Positions 47,001-59,752 of a DNA stretch of 64,000 nt are shown here, piece after piece. The notes under the pieces were generated by a model. That model was not told the origin of the DNA. It searched no databases and saw nothing but the letters and a program-made list of their open reading frames with translations. Origin of the DNA: Carex sylvatica. Taxonomy: Eukaryota > Streptophyta > Magnoliopsida > Poales > Cyperaceae. The translations under genes were made by a program, and so were the position numbers. Within the stretch, counting starts at the first letter, position 1; every line of letters starts with the position of its first letter. The DNA is taken from positions 496,001 through 560,000 of the forward strand of contig CAXKVR010000093.1 in assembly GCA_964058845.1 (NCBI GenBank), read 5' to 3'.

Positions 47001-49078
47001 CAAATATATTCACAAATCACAATGATGTTTTGTGCTAATTTGATATGTTCTTGATGATCTGAATGATGTGATTTATAATCGGGAGTGAGTATAGGTAGTA
47101 TTTCTAATGTAAATGTCTGCTGGTAATTGTTTTTGTCTTTATTTATACCTACTGTTCATATATGCTGGGCTGGTCTGATAAATACTGTTAATGTCAAAAT
47201 GTAACTATTTGATACGTTCTATTTCGGAGAGTTTGGCTGTGTATTCTCGAGGTGGGCTCGAGAATGGAGATGGAAGTAGATAATTAAGGTGTTCGGACTC
47301 TTTTCTATAGACACCTAGCTTGCGTTAGTAAAATTGTAAACTCTTTACCCGGCTGAGTTAATTTTAGACCTTATATAGGTCGGCATATTACTGTTGTATA
47401 GTGTGACTACTTTGTAGTCTGACAAGCTGCCTGACAGATTATGGTAATCACTCCATTGTGATGATTCTGAATTCGGGCTAAGCTTGCTCGTGTCGAGCAG
47501 GCTTTCTGAAAGGGCTTTGATATGCAATCCAGTTCAGACTTCAGAGGCTCTAATCACTGAGCCTAGTATTTCATTTGTGATTTATGATTAGTCTATTAGA
47601 TCCTTTGGTACCTGTTCGGCAAGACTCTAAGGAGCTCCTTAACGTCTTAATCCATCTTAATCTCAACGAACAGTTTCTCCTTAGAGAAGCTTAAGCAGAC
47701 CTCTTTAGCGCAAAATCTTAAGGCACCCTCCCCCTCTCCTTAAGAATCTGGTATCCTTTGTCGTTCCTTAAGCCCAAATTATGTTGTTTTCCGACAAATT
47801 TTTTCTCAAAAAGTTAGAACTCCTTAGCAACGCTTGTCCTTTTTTTCTTTTATTATTCTCCTTCTCTCCCAACAGGAGAACAATTCCCAAGACGAGGGAA
47901 AGAAAAAGCTCCTCCCCGCCGGCGAAGATTGTCGACAATCAAGTAACCGGCAGTTCAATCCGACAACAGTGTGACGTTCTCCTTGAGACACTCCTTTCAT
48001 TGACATCCTATTTGCCCATATTTTCTTAAGTATTTTGAGTCAGATCGTGGCCAGCACTCTCTTGTCACCTTCTTCAGGGAAGGAAGGAAGCAAGTTTATG
48101 GAGGAGGAGCAAGGTCGTGGCCGGCCCTCTTGTCACCTTCTTCGGGGCCGATAATCCTTCCCATTTTTTCATTAGAGCCGTTATTGGTACTTAAAACTAC
48201 TTTTTATTCTTTCGTTTTTTCCGCTGTGATGCTTGTGGTGATGAACTTTTTCCATCTGGTGTGATTGAATATTGTCGATCCTTATCTGATTGATTAATTC
48301 TTTGTGAGGGATTGATATGTGAATTAATTTAATATCAAGAATCCTCTTCCATACCCAGGCAATGAACTAACTTGATTTCACAAACATTTATTTCAACTTT
48401 CCAGCACTTGGACTTGATTTTTTCAACTAAAGCTATTTTTGAGTATTTCTTCAACTTTCCATATCTACATCGATTAATTACCCACCTGAACCAATTGTTG
48501 GTTCTTTTTTGCTTCTTAATTTTGAGTATTTGATAAGCTAATTTGATAAGTTAATTTGCATAGCCCTATCACTATAGCATAGGGCTGGTGCGGTATCAAA
48601 TTATGAACAAGTCGCTAGATTTTAATATGTACAAAAACTGAGCTTAGATTGGGCCTGCTCATGGGCTGTATATATAAATGAAAATCCTTAGCCAGAATTT
48701 TTTATCTGGTTAGCAGTGCTTGGGATTAATTAAGCAATAATCCGTAAAAAAATTTAACACGTGCTAATTTTAGTCTGCGCTCTGATCTGCATGTCGGTTA
48801 CTAATAAATATTACAGTCGTATCGTATCTACTAAAATTGCACGATATTTAAAATTTGTCCATTTATCCTACATGCAATTCGTGCATTTTTTAAACTTTAA
48901 ACTAATTCACCCTAAACACACACTCAACAATAAACAATATTTAGGATTAAGTGTGATGAAATAAATTAAACAAGATTCAAGTGTACATTTCAGTCGAAAA
49001 AATATTTATTTTGATTATAACAACTGCGTCATGTAATCAAGTGCTTATATATAATTAATACTACTAAAACTAAGCACT

Positions 49079-49118
<40 letters not shown>

Positions 49119-49119
49119 T
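47001..49119. other. Intergenic, no gene supported
   Basis: A moderately GC-richer part (47580-48170) contains CCTGTTCGGCAAGACTCT and repeated CTTAAG / CTCCTTA motifs. It could be a decayed non-autonomous DNA transposon. Reading frames of 60-80 codons here are not recognisable. A (TA)n run precedes the next element. Confidence 0.45.
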
Positions 49120-49500
49120 AGGCGATGTTCATTGCAATGCATAAGTCCTCTTGTACATTGAATTGTAAATTGTTAGATTCGAAGTTAAAACAGTCGATCT
49201 AAATGGTTCAACATATTCTCCATATTAAACTGTGCTTGGAGACCAAATTTTATATTTTTAATTTTTTTCAATATTTCTTTAGAATTTTTGAAAATCACTA
49301 TTTTTTAGAATTTTTTGGACCATAGAAAAACAATGATTTTTAAAAAATTTTAAAAAATAGCAAACAATTTCCAAAAAATATAAAATTTGGCCCACAAGTA
49401 CATTTTAATTAGTATGGATATCAAATTGAATGGTTTGGATCAGTTATTTGAAAATCAAAAGCAACGATTTATATATAGTCCAATGTAGCTTAATGCAATA
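49120..49500. mobile_element. Foldback MITE
   Basis: The left end GATGTTCATTGCAATGCATA mirrors the right end GTCCAATGTAGCTTAATGCA. Inner arms: GTGCTTGGAGACCAAATTTT and its complement. The outer arm TACATTGAATTGTAAATTG is close to that of the 9250-9654 element. Confidence 0.7.
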
Positions 49501-49839
49501 ATAAAATTGATACAAATTAATTATCACAGGAAAAGAATGTAAATGATCCTATATTAATTTGGAGAAATCATCTGAAGCAAATCCTACCAATTTCTCAGCA
49601 AAGATTCCCAGTCCCATTCGCAATTTCTTTCAACCAGGGAAGTACTTGGAAATGTTTCTGTTAGGATTGAATCACTTAAGCATGAACCTTGGTTTAACAA
49701 TTGAGGCCCGCTCGGTTTGTTCTCTTGCATATGCGGCATTTTACTAACACCAAAATCTTGTTCAATGGAACAAGAGGGACTTGGTTGTAGAGAAGATGAT
49801 GGGAATGTTGTTTTATGAAAATTGCATGTGTGCATACAC
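49501..49839. other. Unassigned exon-like stretch
   Basis: GC content rises and short frames are open on both strands (62 codons plus, 83 codons minus), but neither shows a known domain. It may be a decayed exon fragment next to the CACTA-like insertion. Confidence 0.25.
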
Positions 49840-50377
49840 CAGTGGAAAAAATGGAATCAGGATCGGTTATATACGCATATTAGTATCGGAATACAACTGA
49901 TCCTGATCAGAGCGATATAGATGTCAAACAAATTTGGATCGATTTTTCAACCGACCCTAATAGCTACTATTAGGATCGGTTCTTCAACCGATCCTAATTG
50001 TTAATTTTAATTAGTTTTTGTTTTTTTAAATTCAGAAAATAACTATTATGATCGATTTTTAATATAACCAATCCAGAGAGTTATTTTGACCTTTTTTTTA
50101 AAAACAAATTGGCATCTGAATCGGTTCTTAGCTAAGAACCGATCCTATTGTTTTATTGAATCTAAAAAAAATATTTTTATTAAATGACCAGCTTTCATAT
50201 ATATTTTGCTGGACAACATGCTAAATTATCACAAATCCTAAATTAAATATTACACATTCTAAATTATGTATCATACACATACACATCCTAAATTAAATAT
50301 CACACATCCTAATTAATTATATATCATACACATACACATCCTAAATTATTACAAAAAATTAATGTTCATGCAAATTA
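49840..50377. mobile_element. CACTA-like terminus with AACCGATCC repeats (copy 2)
   Basis: It begins CCAGTGGAAAAAATGG and follows 14922-15487 closely through CATGCAAATT. It lacks part of the subterminal repeat block. Same orientation as copy 1. Confidence 0.6.
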
Positions 50378-51060
50378 AGATTACACATCCTAAATTGTTA
50401 TACTTTTTCTCGGGTTCATCTCATTTAGCAAAATTTGAACCCACATTAGGCGAAAGTCGGCCAAGCATTGTACAGTATATTTAGCGGAAATATCCTACAT
50501 TTTTAAAAATTTAGAAGAGCACGCACAATTAAATTGTGTATTTTATTATATTTTAAGCAACAATGCTTACTTTAGGAAAATATATAAATGCATATATATC
50601 TTTAATTTTGGAAAAACATCAAGGAATTCATTTATTATGTCTTGTATGAGCAACATGACATAATATGCACATTTCCAACTGGCTGGTTGTTGTGGGCACT
50701 ATATAACAAGTTTGAAAAAAATAAAATATATGTTAATGAGCATATAAATGACTTATATGTCTAGATATTCACAGTATAATCCGGGTATAATTCGGGAATG
50801 ATTCGGAATTATCCGAACCAGAAGTCTCAGTCCTACAAGAGAGCAAAAAATAAAAAAATAAAAAATATATTATGGAAAAAATTCGGGAAAAATTCGCGAA
50901 TAATTCATAAAATTCGGAAATTATTCAAGTTTAATTCAGTCAAAGTTCTGTCAACCGAATAATTCAGCGTTTAGTTTGACATCACTAGAAAAACAAATTA
51001 TTTGAATTTAATTTGTAAATTTTGTAACTACGCTGTTGTATTTTTGCTATTTTTTGCTGT
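50378..51060. other. Intergenic with AATTCGG repeats
   Basis: No gene. Between 50770 and 50970 there are many AATTCGGGAA / AATTCGGAA motifs in direct orientation. Confidence 0.45.
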
Positions 51061-53101
51061 ATCTCCATTCCAGTGTGGATTCTGTTGGCAACAGCGTTAG
51101 ATTCCATGTAGAAATTGGAATAATAGAGGTTTTCATTCTAACATGCTAACAACACAAAATACTATACAAATAGCGACGCAACCTTGTTGACAACACGGAA
51201 AAGGTTGTTTATAATGTCTTTTTGCGAAGATAACATTAAAAGTTCTCCAAGTTGTACAATTTAATTTGTACAAGTAGATTTAGATACTTAAAGATGCATA
51301 TCTTGTATTATGAACATCTAATAGAGTTAAGTTAGTTGTTCATATTATTTCTCTAATCTTTATCAGTAAAATGAGTCCTATATTGAATTAATTTAAACTT
51401 TGTGAGTTACTTCAAAAAAAAATATTTATTTCTTTGTTTTAAGACATCATTTAAAAAAAAAAATTTATGTATTTTTATCATTTTTTAGAATCTTTGCTGT
51501 TTTGTAGATATAAATTAATGAATGATATTTAGAATGACATTTTACTTTCACTTCCAAATACAAATATTGGTTAGTTCATCAAATAGTTTTTTTATAAATA
51601 TTACAACGATCTTCTTTTCAAATCTGTAAGTTGTGGTATATAGCTCAAAATTTGTATGTTGCTTCCTATATTTTGTAAAATTAGTTACAAAATATTTTCG
51701 ATATTAGTTTAATTTGTTTACTATAAATTCATCATTTTTTATATTATTGTACCGTTTTAATGTTTGTATTTTGATGTATAACTAAAAAAAAATATATTAC
51801 ATAAATATTGTCTAAATTTTATACCTTATTTGGGACTTCTTCCATATTATTTTTCGTCTAAACATATGAATTTTGTTGGATTAATCCTAACTTATCAATG
51901 TTTTTGTTTGTTGCATTTTTTAAGTATAATATCTAATTTTATTTTTCTTTAATGTCTAATCTGTAAATATTATATAAAGTTTTTCAAACCCATAAGTGAT
52001 TCAATTTTGGAATATAATAACTTAACTAAAATATTATTTATTTAAAATTCATAACCGAAGAAATCAAGTATAAATAAGATTATCATGCCAAGTAACAAAG
52101 TTTCTTATATCTTTTTTTTTCAAGCTCAAAAAGTCAAATAAAGATAATCTGTATTGAAATTGTAATATCATACCAATTATACCGCTATTCAATTATGAAA
52201 GTTTTTGAATGTTCGGTAATATCCAATGTGTTTAATCATTTAATTTAATCCGCACAAAGAAATAAAAAAAACTAAACATTAACTAAGTAACATACCAAAA
52301 TAACTAAAAGGTTTCCACCAAAACAAATAGATGTGACTAAACTAAACTTAACTAGATATAACGATAGCTATTTTTCAATTTCAACAATACAAAGAGGAAA
52401 AACCAAAAGCTATAGCTATGACATATATTATGAAAATCGAATTGGTGTACAATAAAAAGGCCCCTATATATTATAGTTGGAAATCCACTTATTGTATATA
52501 TATAGCTTGCCCTAAGTGCCATAATGAGATACAACAATATAAAAATATATAATTTTGATTTTCTCTAATGTCTAATGTCTAATCTCTAAATATTATATAT
52601 GGATTTTCAAACTCATAAATGATTCAATTTTGGAATATAATAACTTCCTAATTCATAATACATTAATTTTTCTCACATGATATTTGTAAGAATATTTATA
52701 GTAGTTAAGCTAGTTAGAAGGCAGAAAAGACATGCAAAGAAATAAAAAGTGAATGGAGGAAAACAAATGAGTGATTTTACATTTTAAATGTGTGACAAAT
52801 ATTTTTTTTTCTTAATGCACTTCAGATAATATTATCTCTTATAAATTAAAGACAAAAGAAATTCATAGATTAGTATTGTAGTATACATTTATAAATAAAA
52901 TTTGTAGCATTATATTGTAGTTCAGTGTCTCACGTTTACTTTGAAGCATTTTTTTTATTTTTTTTTATTTTTTGTAAAATGTAAATAAATAATAGTCTCA
53001 GCATACATGCAAGTTTTATAATATATTAATGTTATGGTACATTTGGATACTAATAGAGCTATATTTGATAGTTCACCGTCTTTTTTTTAATCTCAACCAT
53101 T
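51061..53101. repeat. Dispersed AT-rich repeat family (copy interrupted by LTR)
   Basis: It carries the left module (TTTTCATTCTAACATGCTAACAACAC in two runs, 51130) and the TTTTGATTTTCTCTAATGTC module (52555). It is broken at 53102 by the solo LTR and resumes at 55720 with CTTGAAATATTAATTCATAG. Confidence 0.65.
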
Positions 53102-53106
53102 GTTGA

Positions 53107-55710
53107 ATTCACACCCCGCACCCCACGAGGCGCGACAGGTGCTTCCTGCCGTAGACATACGGTTGCCCGTATGCCTACAAGGCAATTACGATATAATAGA
53201 AAATAAAACACAACCAAACAAAACAAACAAATAACTAAGAAAAATAGTTCACAAATCCCAACTGGTCAGGTAATATCATACAAAATCCGTATCTCGATGG
53301 ATACGCATCACAAAATGACATAGAGAATACATATATATATATACAATCAAAACATAAATATATACATGTCTCTAGTCACAATACCAGACAAGCTAAGCAG
53401 CGGTGAAAACCAGGCCTACCGACCTCGTGTCTCTCTCGGATCCGCCGAACCGGAACCTGAAAAATTTACCCAAAAGAGGGGGTGAGAATTGAATTCTCAG
53501 TGCGATAATTTGCCACAATTCGTTCCTGGACTTGCAATCACAGATTATATTCAAAAATAAAACACAAATAAAGCTCAGATCAGTTTATAATCATATATAA
53601 ACGTAAATGCACAAACCCGACAACATATATCCAAATGAAATCACAGTTCAGGAATTGCCAAGATGAAATTCAAGCACACAATATTTGGTTTAACTCGATT
53701 TCAGAATATCTGGTAGTAACTACAGATGTTCCACCAAACTGGACCCCAATTCGTCTCCACTCGTCTATAGGGTTACAGACACCTACAGACGGCTGCGCCA
53801 GATAAAACCTTTTCTCATGACCCTCATCTGTAATTACAGGCTTAACTGTTTAATTAAAAGTCTGGTTCCAATTCATATCCGGAAAATCCATATAAATCCA
53901 ATTGACCATCCAAACGCAATACCCCCTGGGTAATGCCTCCGATACACAGTCACCCATAACCAAAATCATAATACAAAGTCACTTACCCCTCGTCCCAACC
54001 GGTACTGGGAACTGCCGAGGGCCAGACGATCTAAAGCTTTAGTACACTGGGCGTCAGAGTCCATGCATAGACTTTGATAAATCCGGATTCACCCCCTGGG
54101 TGACGTCATCACGGTGGATGACCATAATACCATATCCACCAACCGATGGTGATATAAAGCACGGTGACTTTAATTCCAAAATCAGATCATTCAGATCAAC
54201 ACAAATAATAACCATACCAGCATGCAAATCAATCAGATAAAACAATTCAAATTTCACTTTATTTGGGCAATGCAATGCATATGAATCAAAACACAGTTTA
54301 ATTTCTAAATATAAAATATCAAACAAGTCCAGAAACCCCGCACCTGAGTAATAGCGCGCTCGACTAAGGCTCAGGCGTCTCGAACGACCCAGAAATCCTT
54401 TGCCTCGTATAATTACCACCTATTTTACACGTTAAATTCGATTAACGCGTTCGATTAATATCTGATAATTAACACCATTACCAAACCCTAATTCGAATTC
54501 CAATTCAATCGGTAGTTCTGAATAACAACATGAATCGATATGTTTTACGAAGTTATAACTCGATTAATTCCTGAATTTCCCGAATTTCACACACAAAATA
54601 CCACAATTCATTGCCATAAACCCAACCCCAAAACCCTAGTTCAATTCCAAATTCCACAAGCAAATCAATCCGATTATCGAGTTATAACGTTTCAAATCAA
54701 ATCCGAATTCGAATTTCACCAAAAATATAACAAATCAATTGAATTAGGGTTTCCAAGAGAAAAAGGAAGACAAATCATATCAAATATCACAAATTAACCA
54801 ATAATCGAGCTAGAACTCGATTACGAAACCCTAATTACAAATTTCAACCGAAATCATGACAAATTGAATAAATCGAATAAATTAGGATTTTCAAACAAAT
54901 TGCAAGGAAGAAAGATATACCAAATTGAAGCTTAATAATCGATCAAGGATCGTCAATTCAGCTCGAATCTCGATTTTCCGGTCAGTTCGATCAGTTTCCG
55001 CGCTCAATTTCTCTCTCTCTCTCTCTTTCCCTTTTGGTTCGGCCAACCCTAGCTATCCCTCACGAAATATTTCAATTAATTCGGTGAAATGAAAGATAAG
55101 AAGAAAGCTTTTAATTAATATTTGGAAATTTGCACATATACCCCTCCATATTTTTAATATTTAACAACTTGAAAATATTTATTACAAATAGGCCCTTATG
55201 TAATCCTTTTTTTATTAAAAAGAGGAAGAGGAAGAGAGATGATAGTTATTTGGTCCATTTTGCAAATAAGTCCCTCAAAAATAACAAAAATAGCAGAAAT
55301 ACAGACCCCAGTGCGGGTCACTCATCCGCACTGCGGATCCGTCCAGCCGCATTCACTGCGCAAATAGCAAACATACACCCCAATGCGGGTCACTCATCCA
55401 CACTGCGGATCCGTCCATCCGCACTCACGGCGCAGAAAAAAGTCCGAGCCTAGTGCGGACGCACTGAGGCTAGTGCGGATGCTCCCATCCGCATTCAGTA
55501 CTTAGCGAAAATTCAGAAGAGTACAGAACTCACCCGCAGTGCGTATGCCCATCCGCACTGCCATCCGCACCCAGAGAAAATTGCAGAAGTTCGTTAAGGA
55601 ACTTGTCCCGGTGCGGGTGAAGCCACCCGCAGTGCGGGTCATCCATCCGCACTGGACCGTTTTTCTATATTTATAATTAAATTTACGATTCTAAAATTCA
55701 TAATGTCACA
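53107..55710 (-). mobile_element. Gypsy-like (Tekay/Del-type) solo LTR, about 2.6 kb
   Basis: On the minus strand it begins TGTGACATT and ends GGGGTGTGAAT. Such long LTRs with TGTGACA-type starts and GTGTGACA-type ends are typical of Tekay/Del chromoviruses. The direct repeat GTTGAATTC brackets it (53102-53110 and 55711-55719) and contains a possible 5 bp target-site duplication (GTTGA). No gag-pol is present. It interrupts the AT-rich repeat family. GC-rich GTGCGG repeats occupy 55300-55660. Family assignment is from general appearance, so it is moderate. Confidence 0.65.
55300..55660. repeat. GTGCGGACGCAC / ATCCGCAC repeats in the Gypsy-like LTR
   Basis: At least ten GTGCGG or CCGCAC motifs. 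Several longer strings match the Copia LTR repeat block: GCAGAAAAAAGTCCGAGCCT, AGTGCGGACGCACTGAG and ATTCAGTACTTAGCGAAAAT. Confidence 0.85.
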
Positions 55711-55719
55711 GTTGAATTC

Positions 55720-57500
55720 TTCATTTCTTTTCTTGAAATATTAATTCATAGTTGTTGACTGAAAAAGTTTCAACCCGCAGCTAATTATAAGGAGAGGCGG
55801 CTGTAAAATCAAATCTTATTTGGCAATTAATAGTGAAATTGCTAGTATAACATCAGTGTCATTTAAGGCTATATAACACTAATTTTAAAACTTATCGAAT
55901 CGATTTTAAATGGTGAATTTAAATCATTCAAACCGATCTACTTCATTAGTTGTCCGTTTACATGCAAATTTATAATTTTTTGAATTTATTTAGTATCAAG
56001 TCAAGCGGTCAAATGAATGAATTTTTAAGTTAATTTTAATACATTTATTTTTCAACATTTGTACCACTTGATTTGATACTAAAATAACTCTAAAATATAA
56101 AAAAAAAAATTGCATGTAAACGCAATATTACTCATAAAGTAAATCGATTTGAACAGTTTGGATTAATCGTTTGAAATCTATTCTATCAATTTTGAAGTTA
56201 GTGCCATATGACACCAATGTCATACTAACCGAACTCATTAATAGTTATCCTTCAAATATCACTATTTCATCTGTTTTAATCCAGTTGTTACTTTAATTCA
56301 TCAAATAAAATGTGTATTTTAAAGAAGTTGGAACTATGAGTTGGAAACTTGAAAATAATAAAAATTAATTTTGATTCATAAACATATATTTTTTTAAGAC
56401 AGTGTGTGAATTTTTCAAAGTTTGAAAATGACTTGGGAAGTTCAAGATATTTATTGAATAACACTCAAGTGATTATTTCGATTCAAATTTAGTGCGAATA
56501 GATCTTCTTTTTGTTTTAATCTCTGATTATTATTATGCGCGTTCACAAATGTTACATTTTTTAGATAGATAAAAAATCATCTGATTTAAAAATTCTAGAC
56601 CATCCGAAATTAGTCTACCTATTTAAAACAATAGTTAAAAAATATAAAATTTGTTATTGAATAACATTTTCATGTGAGAATTATGTTGATCGGTTTGAAT
56701 TAACTGTTTAGATTTTAAAAATAAATATGTGGATCCATAACACCAACTCATCCAGAAGATGTTACTCTTTTCATATAAAAATTATATATGATGAGTTACC
56801 CTCTCTCTTTCTTAAAATTTTCTCTTAACTGTTAGAAAATATAAAATTAAAAAACATGAAAGAATCCGTAACTTCACAAAGAACGAATTTATTTTAGGAT
56901 CACGGTTAAAATGTTTCATTGTTTTTGTGATTCAATTATACTTTATATTTTTATCTCTGTTTTTAAAGTTTAAATATTCTATATGAACTGTCCAGTACGT
57001 ATGATCTTTATATTAAATACTTGTAAATAAAATTTTATATTTTTTAAAATGTTTTTACAATGTTAATATTTTAGATATGTAGCAAATCACATTAGGACTG
57101 TTCATATGGAGAGATTCTTTGGATCATTCATAAGCATTGATTTTTTACCTACTTCAAAAAATAAAAAAATAAATAAAAATTAGTTTTCAAGTAATATATT
57201 TTATTTGTTTCATGTGGATATCATGTTGAAGTATTAATATCAACTATTTGGTTTAAAAAAATAAAGATATTAATTCAAAATATGGACCATGTACATATCC
57301 TCACTCATATTTAAAATAGATATTCTAATTATTATTTTTCATTTAAGGGGAGCCACCGATTTTGTTTTTTGTTTTTTTTTCATTTTTGTATCTAAACCAT
57401 CCTCATTTCTTTCTTTTCTTTTCTTGAAATATGAATTCATAGTTGTTGATTGAAAAAGTTTTTGTCTGAAACTAATTAAGGAGAGACGCATGTTTAATCA
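55720..57500. repeat. Dispersed AT-rich repeat family with nested foldbacks
   Basis: Continuation of the copy split by the solo LTR (AATTCATAGTTGTTGACTG, then GGAGAGGCGGCTGTA). It repeats at about 57420 (GAATTCATAGTTGTTGATTG). Partial foldback arms lie at about 56560-56760 and 56935-57310. Confidence 0.6.
55849..56232. mobile_element. Foldback MITE (GCTAGTATAACATCAGTGTC ends)
   Basis: The left arm from ATTGCTAGTATAACATCAGT is mirrored by ACACCAATGTCATACTAACC. The arms are about 180 bp. The centre includes TCAAGCGGTCAAATGAATGA. Its inner arm is not the CTTGGAGACCAAA type, so this is a separate subfamily. Confidence 0.7.
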
Positions 57501-57800
57501 AACATTTTATTAGCAATTTTATTTTTGTAATTAATATATAGTTTACAACCATGTGTAACATCAAGAGCAAAATGATTCAAGTCTCAAATTTGACCAATAA
57601 AAAGAATTTAAAAAAAAAGGATATTCAAAATTTTAATATTAAGTTTTTGAAGAAAACTAACTAACTATATAATACTAATAAGGTTGCAATGGACAACTCC
57701 GGTTGAAACCATACTACAGTTCAAACATACTGGAGCTAATGCAATGAACAAGTAGCTAGCTATTTAATACATTAAGTTCATAATTAATTAAGAAAAAACA
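57501..57800. other. Intergenic, nothing recognised
   Basis: AT-rich, no gene and no bounded repeat. Confidence 0.4.
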
Positions 57801-58560
57801 AATGTGATTTTGATTTTCTCTAATGCCTAATATTTAAATATTATATAAGGTCTTTCAAATTCATAAATGATTCAATTTTAGAATAGAATGACTTTTAAAT
57901 TCATAATTGATTAATTTTTCTCACATGATATGATTTATAGTAGTTAAGTTCAGTGTTGTAAAATGCAGCCGCATGACCCATGTATGCAGCCGCATGATCC
58001 ATGTATGCGGCCGCATGACTCATATATGCGGCCGCATATGCTTATGCAATGGTCTTCCTCCTACAAAATCTCATGCAGTCAAGTTCATGCAATTTTGAAT
58101 ATACGGATACATATATCAATGCGGACTTAAAAAAAAAACTAAAGATTATTTTGCAGTGGAGGAGATTAAAAACTATAATGTTTATAATATGGTAAAGAGT
58201 ACAAACTACTAGACTAAATAAGTCTTTAAATATAAATTAGTTTTATTTTATCTATAGTTCTTTAACAAAGCATAGTAAAACTGCATATGTGCTTCCGCAT
58301 ACAAATCTACATATAGAGCCACATGCCGCCTATGCAGTATAAAGTGGCTTTCTGCATGTATGAACAAAATCGTATTTTACAACACTGGTTAAGTTAATTA
58401 GTTACATAACGAAAGGCATGCAAAAAAATACAATATGGATGAAGGATGACAAGAAATGAATGATTTTACATTTTAAAATGTATGACAAATAATAATTTTT
58501 TTATTAAATGCACTTAAGACGAAATATATAATTTTATATCGGAAGTATGCTTCCTACTAA
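57801..58560. repeat. Dispersed AT-rich repeat family, interrupted by a hAT MITE
   Basis: The TTTTGATTTTCTCTAATGCC to GTAGTTAAGTT part lies left of the MITE, and GTTAAGTTAATTAGTTACAT to GTATGACAAATAAT lies right of it. The order agrees with the copy at 63390-63740. Confidence 0.75.
57951..58387. mobile_element. 437 bp hAT MITE
   Basis: The termini CAGTGTTGTAAAAT and ATTTTACAACACTG are perfect inverted copies. The exact 8 bp target-site duplication GTTAAGTT lies at 57943-57950 and 58388-58395. Near the left end a roughly 22 bp unit (GCGGCCGCATGACTCATAT and variants) is repeated four times. Confidence 0.9.
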
Positions 58561-59346
58561 TTAACATGGTATCAGTTGTGAAGTATGCTTCCTACTAACA
58601 CTGATCCAATTCTCCTATCCAATAAGGATTCTGATACAATTCAAGATTCCCTCATTCCACTTCTACTCTCTTTTCCCTAAGTCAGTATTTGAGGATGACC
58701 ATATACCTCAAGTGCCATTTTTCTACATTGAGGATGTCGATGATAATGAAAATTTTGTTATTTTTGCTATATATCGCACGTACGTTCAATCTCTTTCAAG
58801 AGATACTAGGGAGCAATTTCATAGAAAGTTGGAGGAAGTTATCGGACAACAATTGATTTCTAGCCTTAACAAAAATTTGCGAGAATCGAGCTTAAAGATG
58901 GAACATCTTTGATGATTCAATTGTCTTGTATAATTGACTTCTCATCTATTTAAAATAAAAGAACAAAAGTTCACTTGTATTGGGTGTATCTAGAATTAAT
59001 GTTTTATATAGGTCAGTGATCACTATCTAATTGGTATTAATGTAATTGCATTGGATATGCAGGCAATAACTTATCTTTCAAGCTAGCAAGATGCAATCTT
59101 GAAGTGAACATATGTTATAAATTATACTATAGTTGGCATTTAATAAATAAACTAGTATCGGACCCGTGCGTTGCAACGGAAACACATATAAGATTGAAAT
59201 TAAAATTAAACAAAGAAACAAATATTACATAATATTAAAAGAAACAACAATATATGACCGCTTGAGTTCAATAACCTTCTATGAATGCCATTTGAATAAA
59301 ATTTATTGGAAGGCATCTTAGCTAATAATACTTTATATATATATAT
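58561..59346. other. Intergenic with an unassigned 66-codon frame
   Basis: A frame at 58712-58912 (plus) reads VPFFYIEDVDDNENF, then YRTYVQSLSRDTREQF. It is charged and protein-like but matches no family I recognise. TAACATGGTATCAG at about 58563 resembles a Copia LTR end plus primer-binding site, so this may be a retroelement remnant. CGGACCCGTGCGTTGCAACGG (59159) is a small GC hairpin. Confidence 0.3.
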
Positions 59347-59752
59347 AAGGCTACGCTACTTCGCGAATTAAACGGAATGTTTTAATTCGCACTCATATCT
59401 CTAGTTTCGTAAGTCCAAATAGTCAATCCAAACCGTTAGATGTTTAATCTAGCTATATTAAAAATGTGTTTGGAGATCAAAGTTTATATTTTTTGGAATT
59501 CTTTTACTATTTATTAAGATGTTTTGAAAATCGCTGTTTTTTAATGGTGCAAAATTTTAATAAAAACAGTGATTTTCAAACCATCTTAATAAATAGTAAA
59601 TAAATTCCAAAAAATATAAAATTTGATCTCCAAGCACATTTTAATATAGATTAAACATCTAACGGTTTGGATCGGCTATTTGGACTTACGAAACTATAGA
59701 TTTGAGCGCGAATTAAAACATCCCATTTAATTCGAGAAGTAGCATAGACTTA
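59347..59752. mobile_element. Foldback MITE (AAGGCTACGCTACTTCGCG ends)
   Basis: The left end AAGGCTACGCTACTTCGCGA mirrors TTCGAGAAGTAGCATAGACTT. The inner arms carry the family sequence (GTTTGGAGATCAAAGTTTAT; TTTGATCTCCAAGCACATTT). The centre is an inverted repeat around GTTTTGAAAATCGCTGTTTT. Confidence 0.8.

Noticed and set aside
47781..48029. 82-codon frame with a hydrophobic N-terminus
   Set aside because: Low-complexity Phe/Leu run from a T-rich stretch, no domain, no exon partner.
49559..49835. Protein-coding exon
   Set aside because: Frames of 62 and 83 codons overlap on opposite strands and neither resembles a family I know. Kept only as an unassigned stretch.
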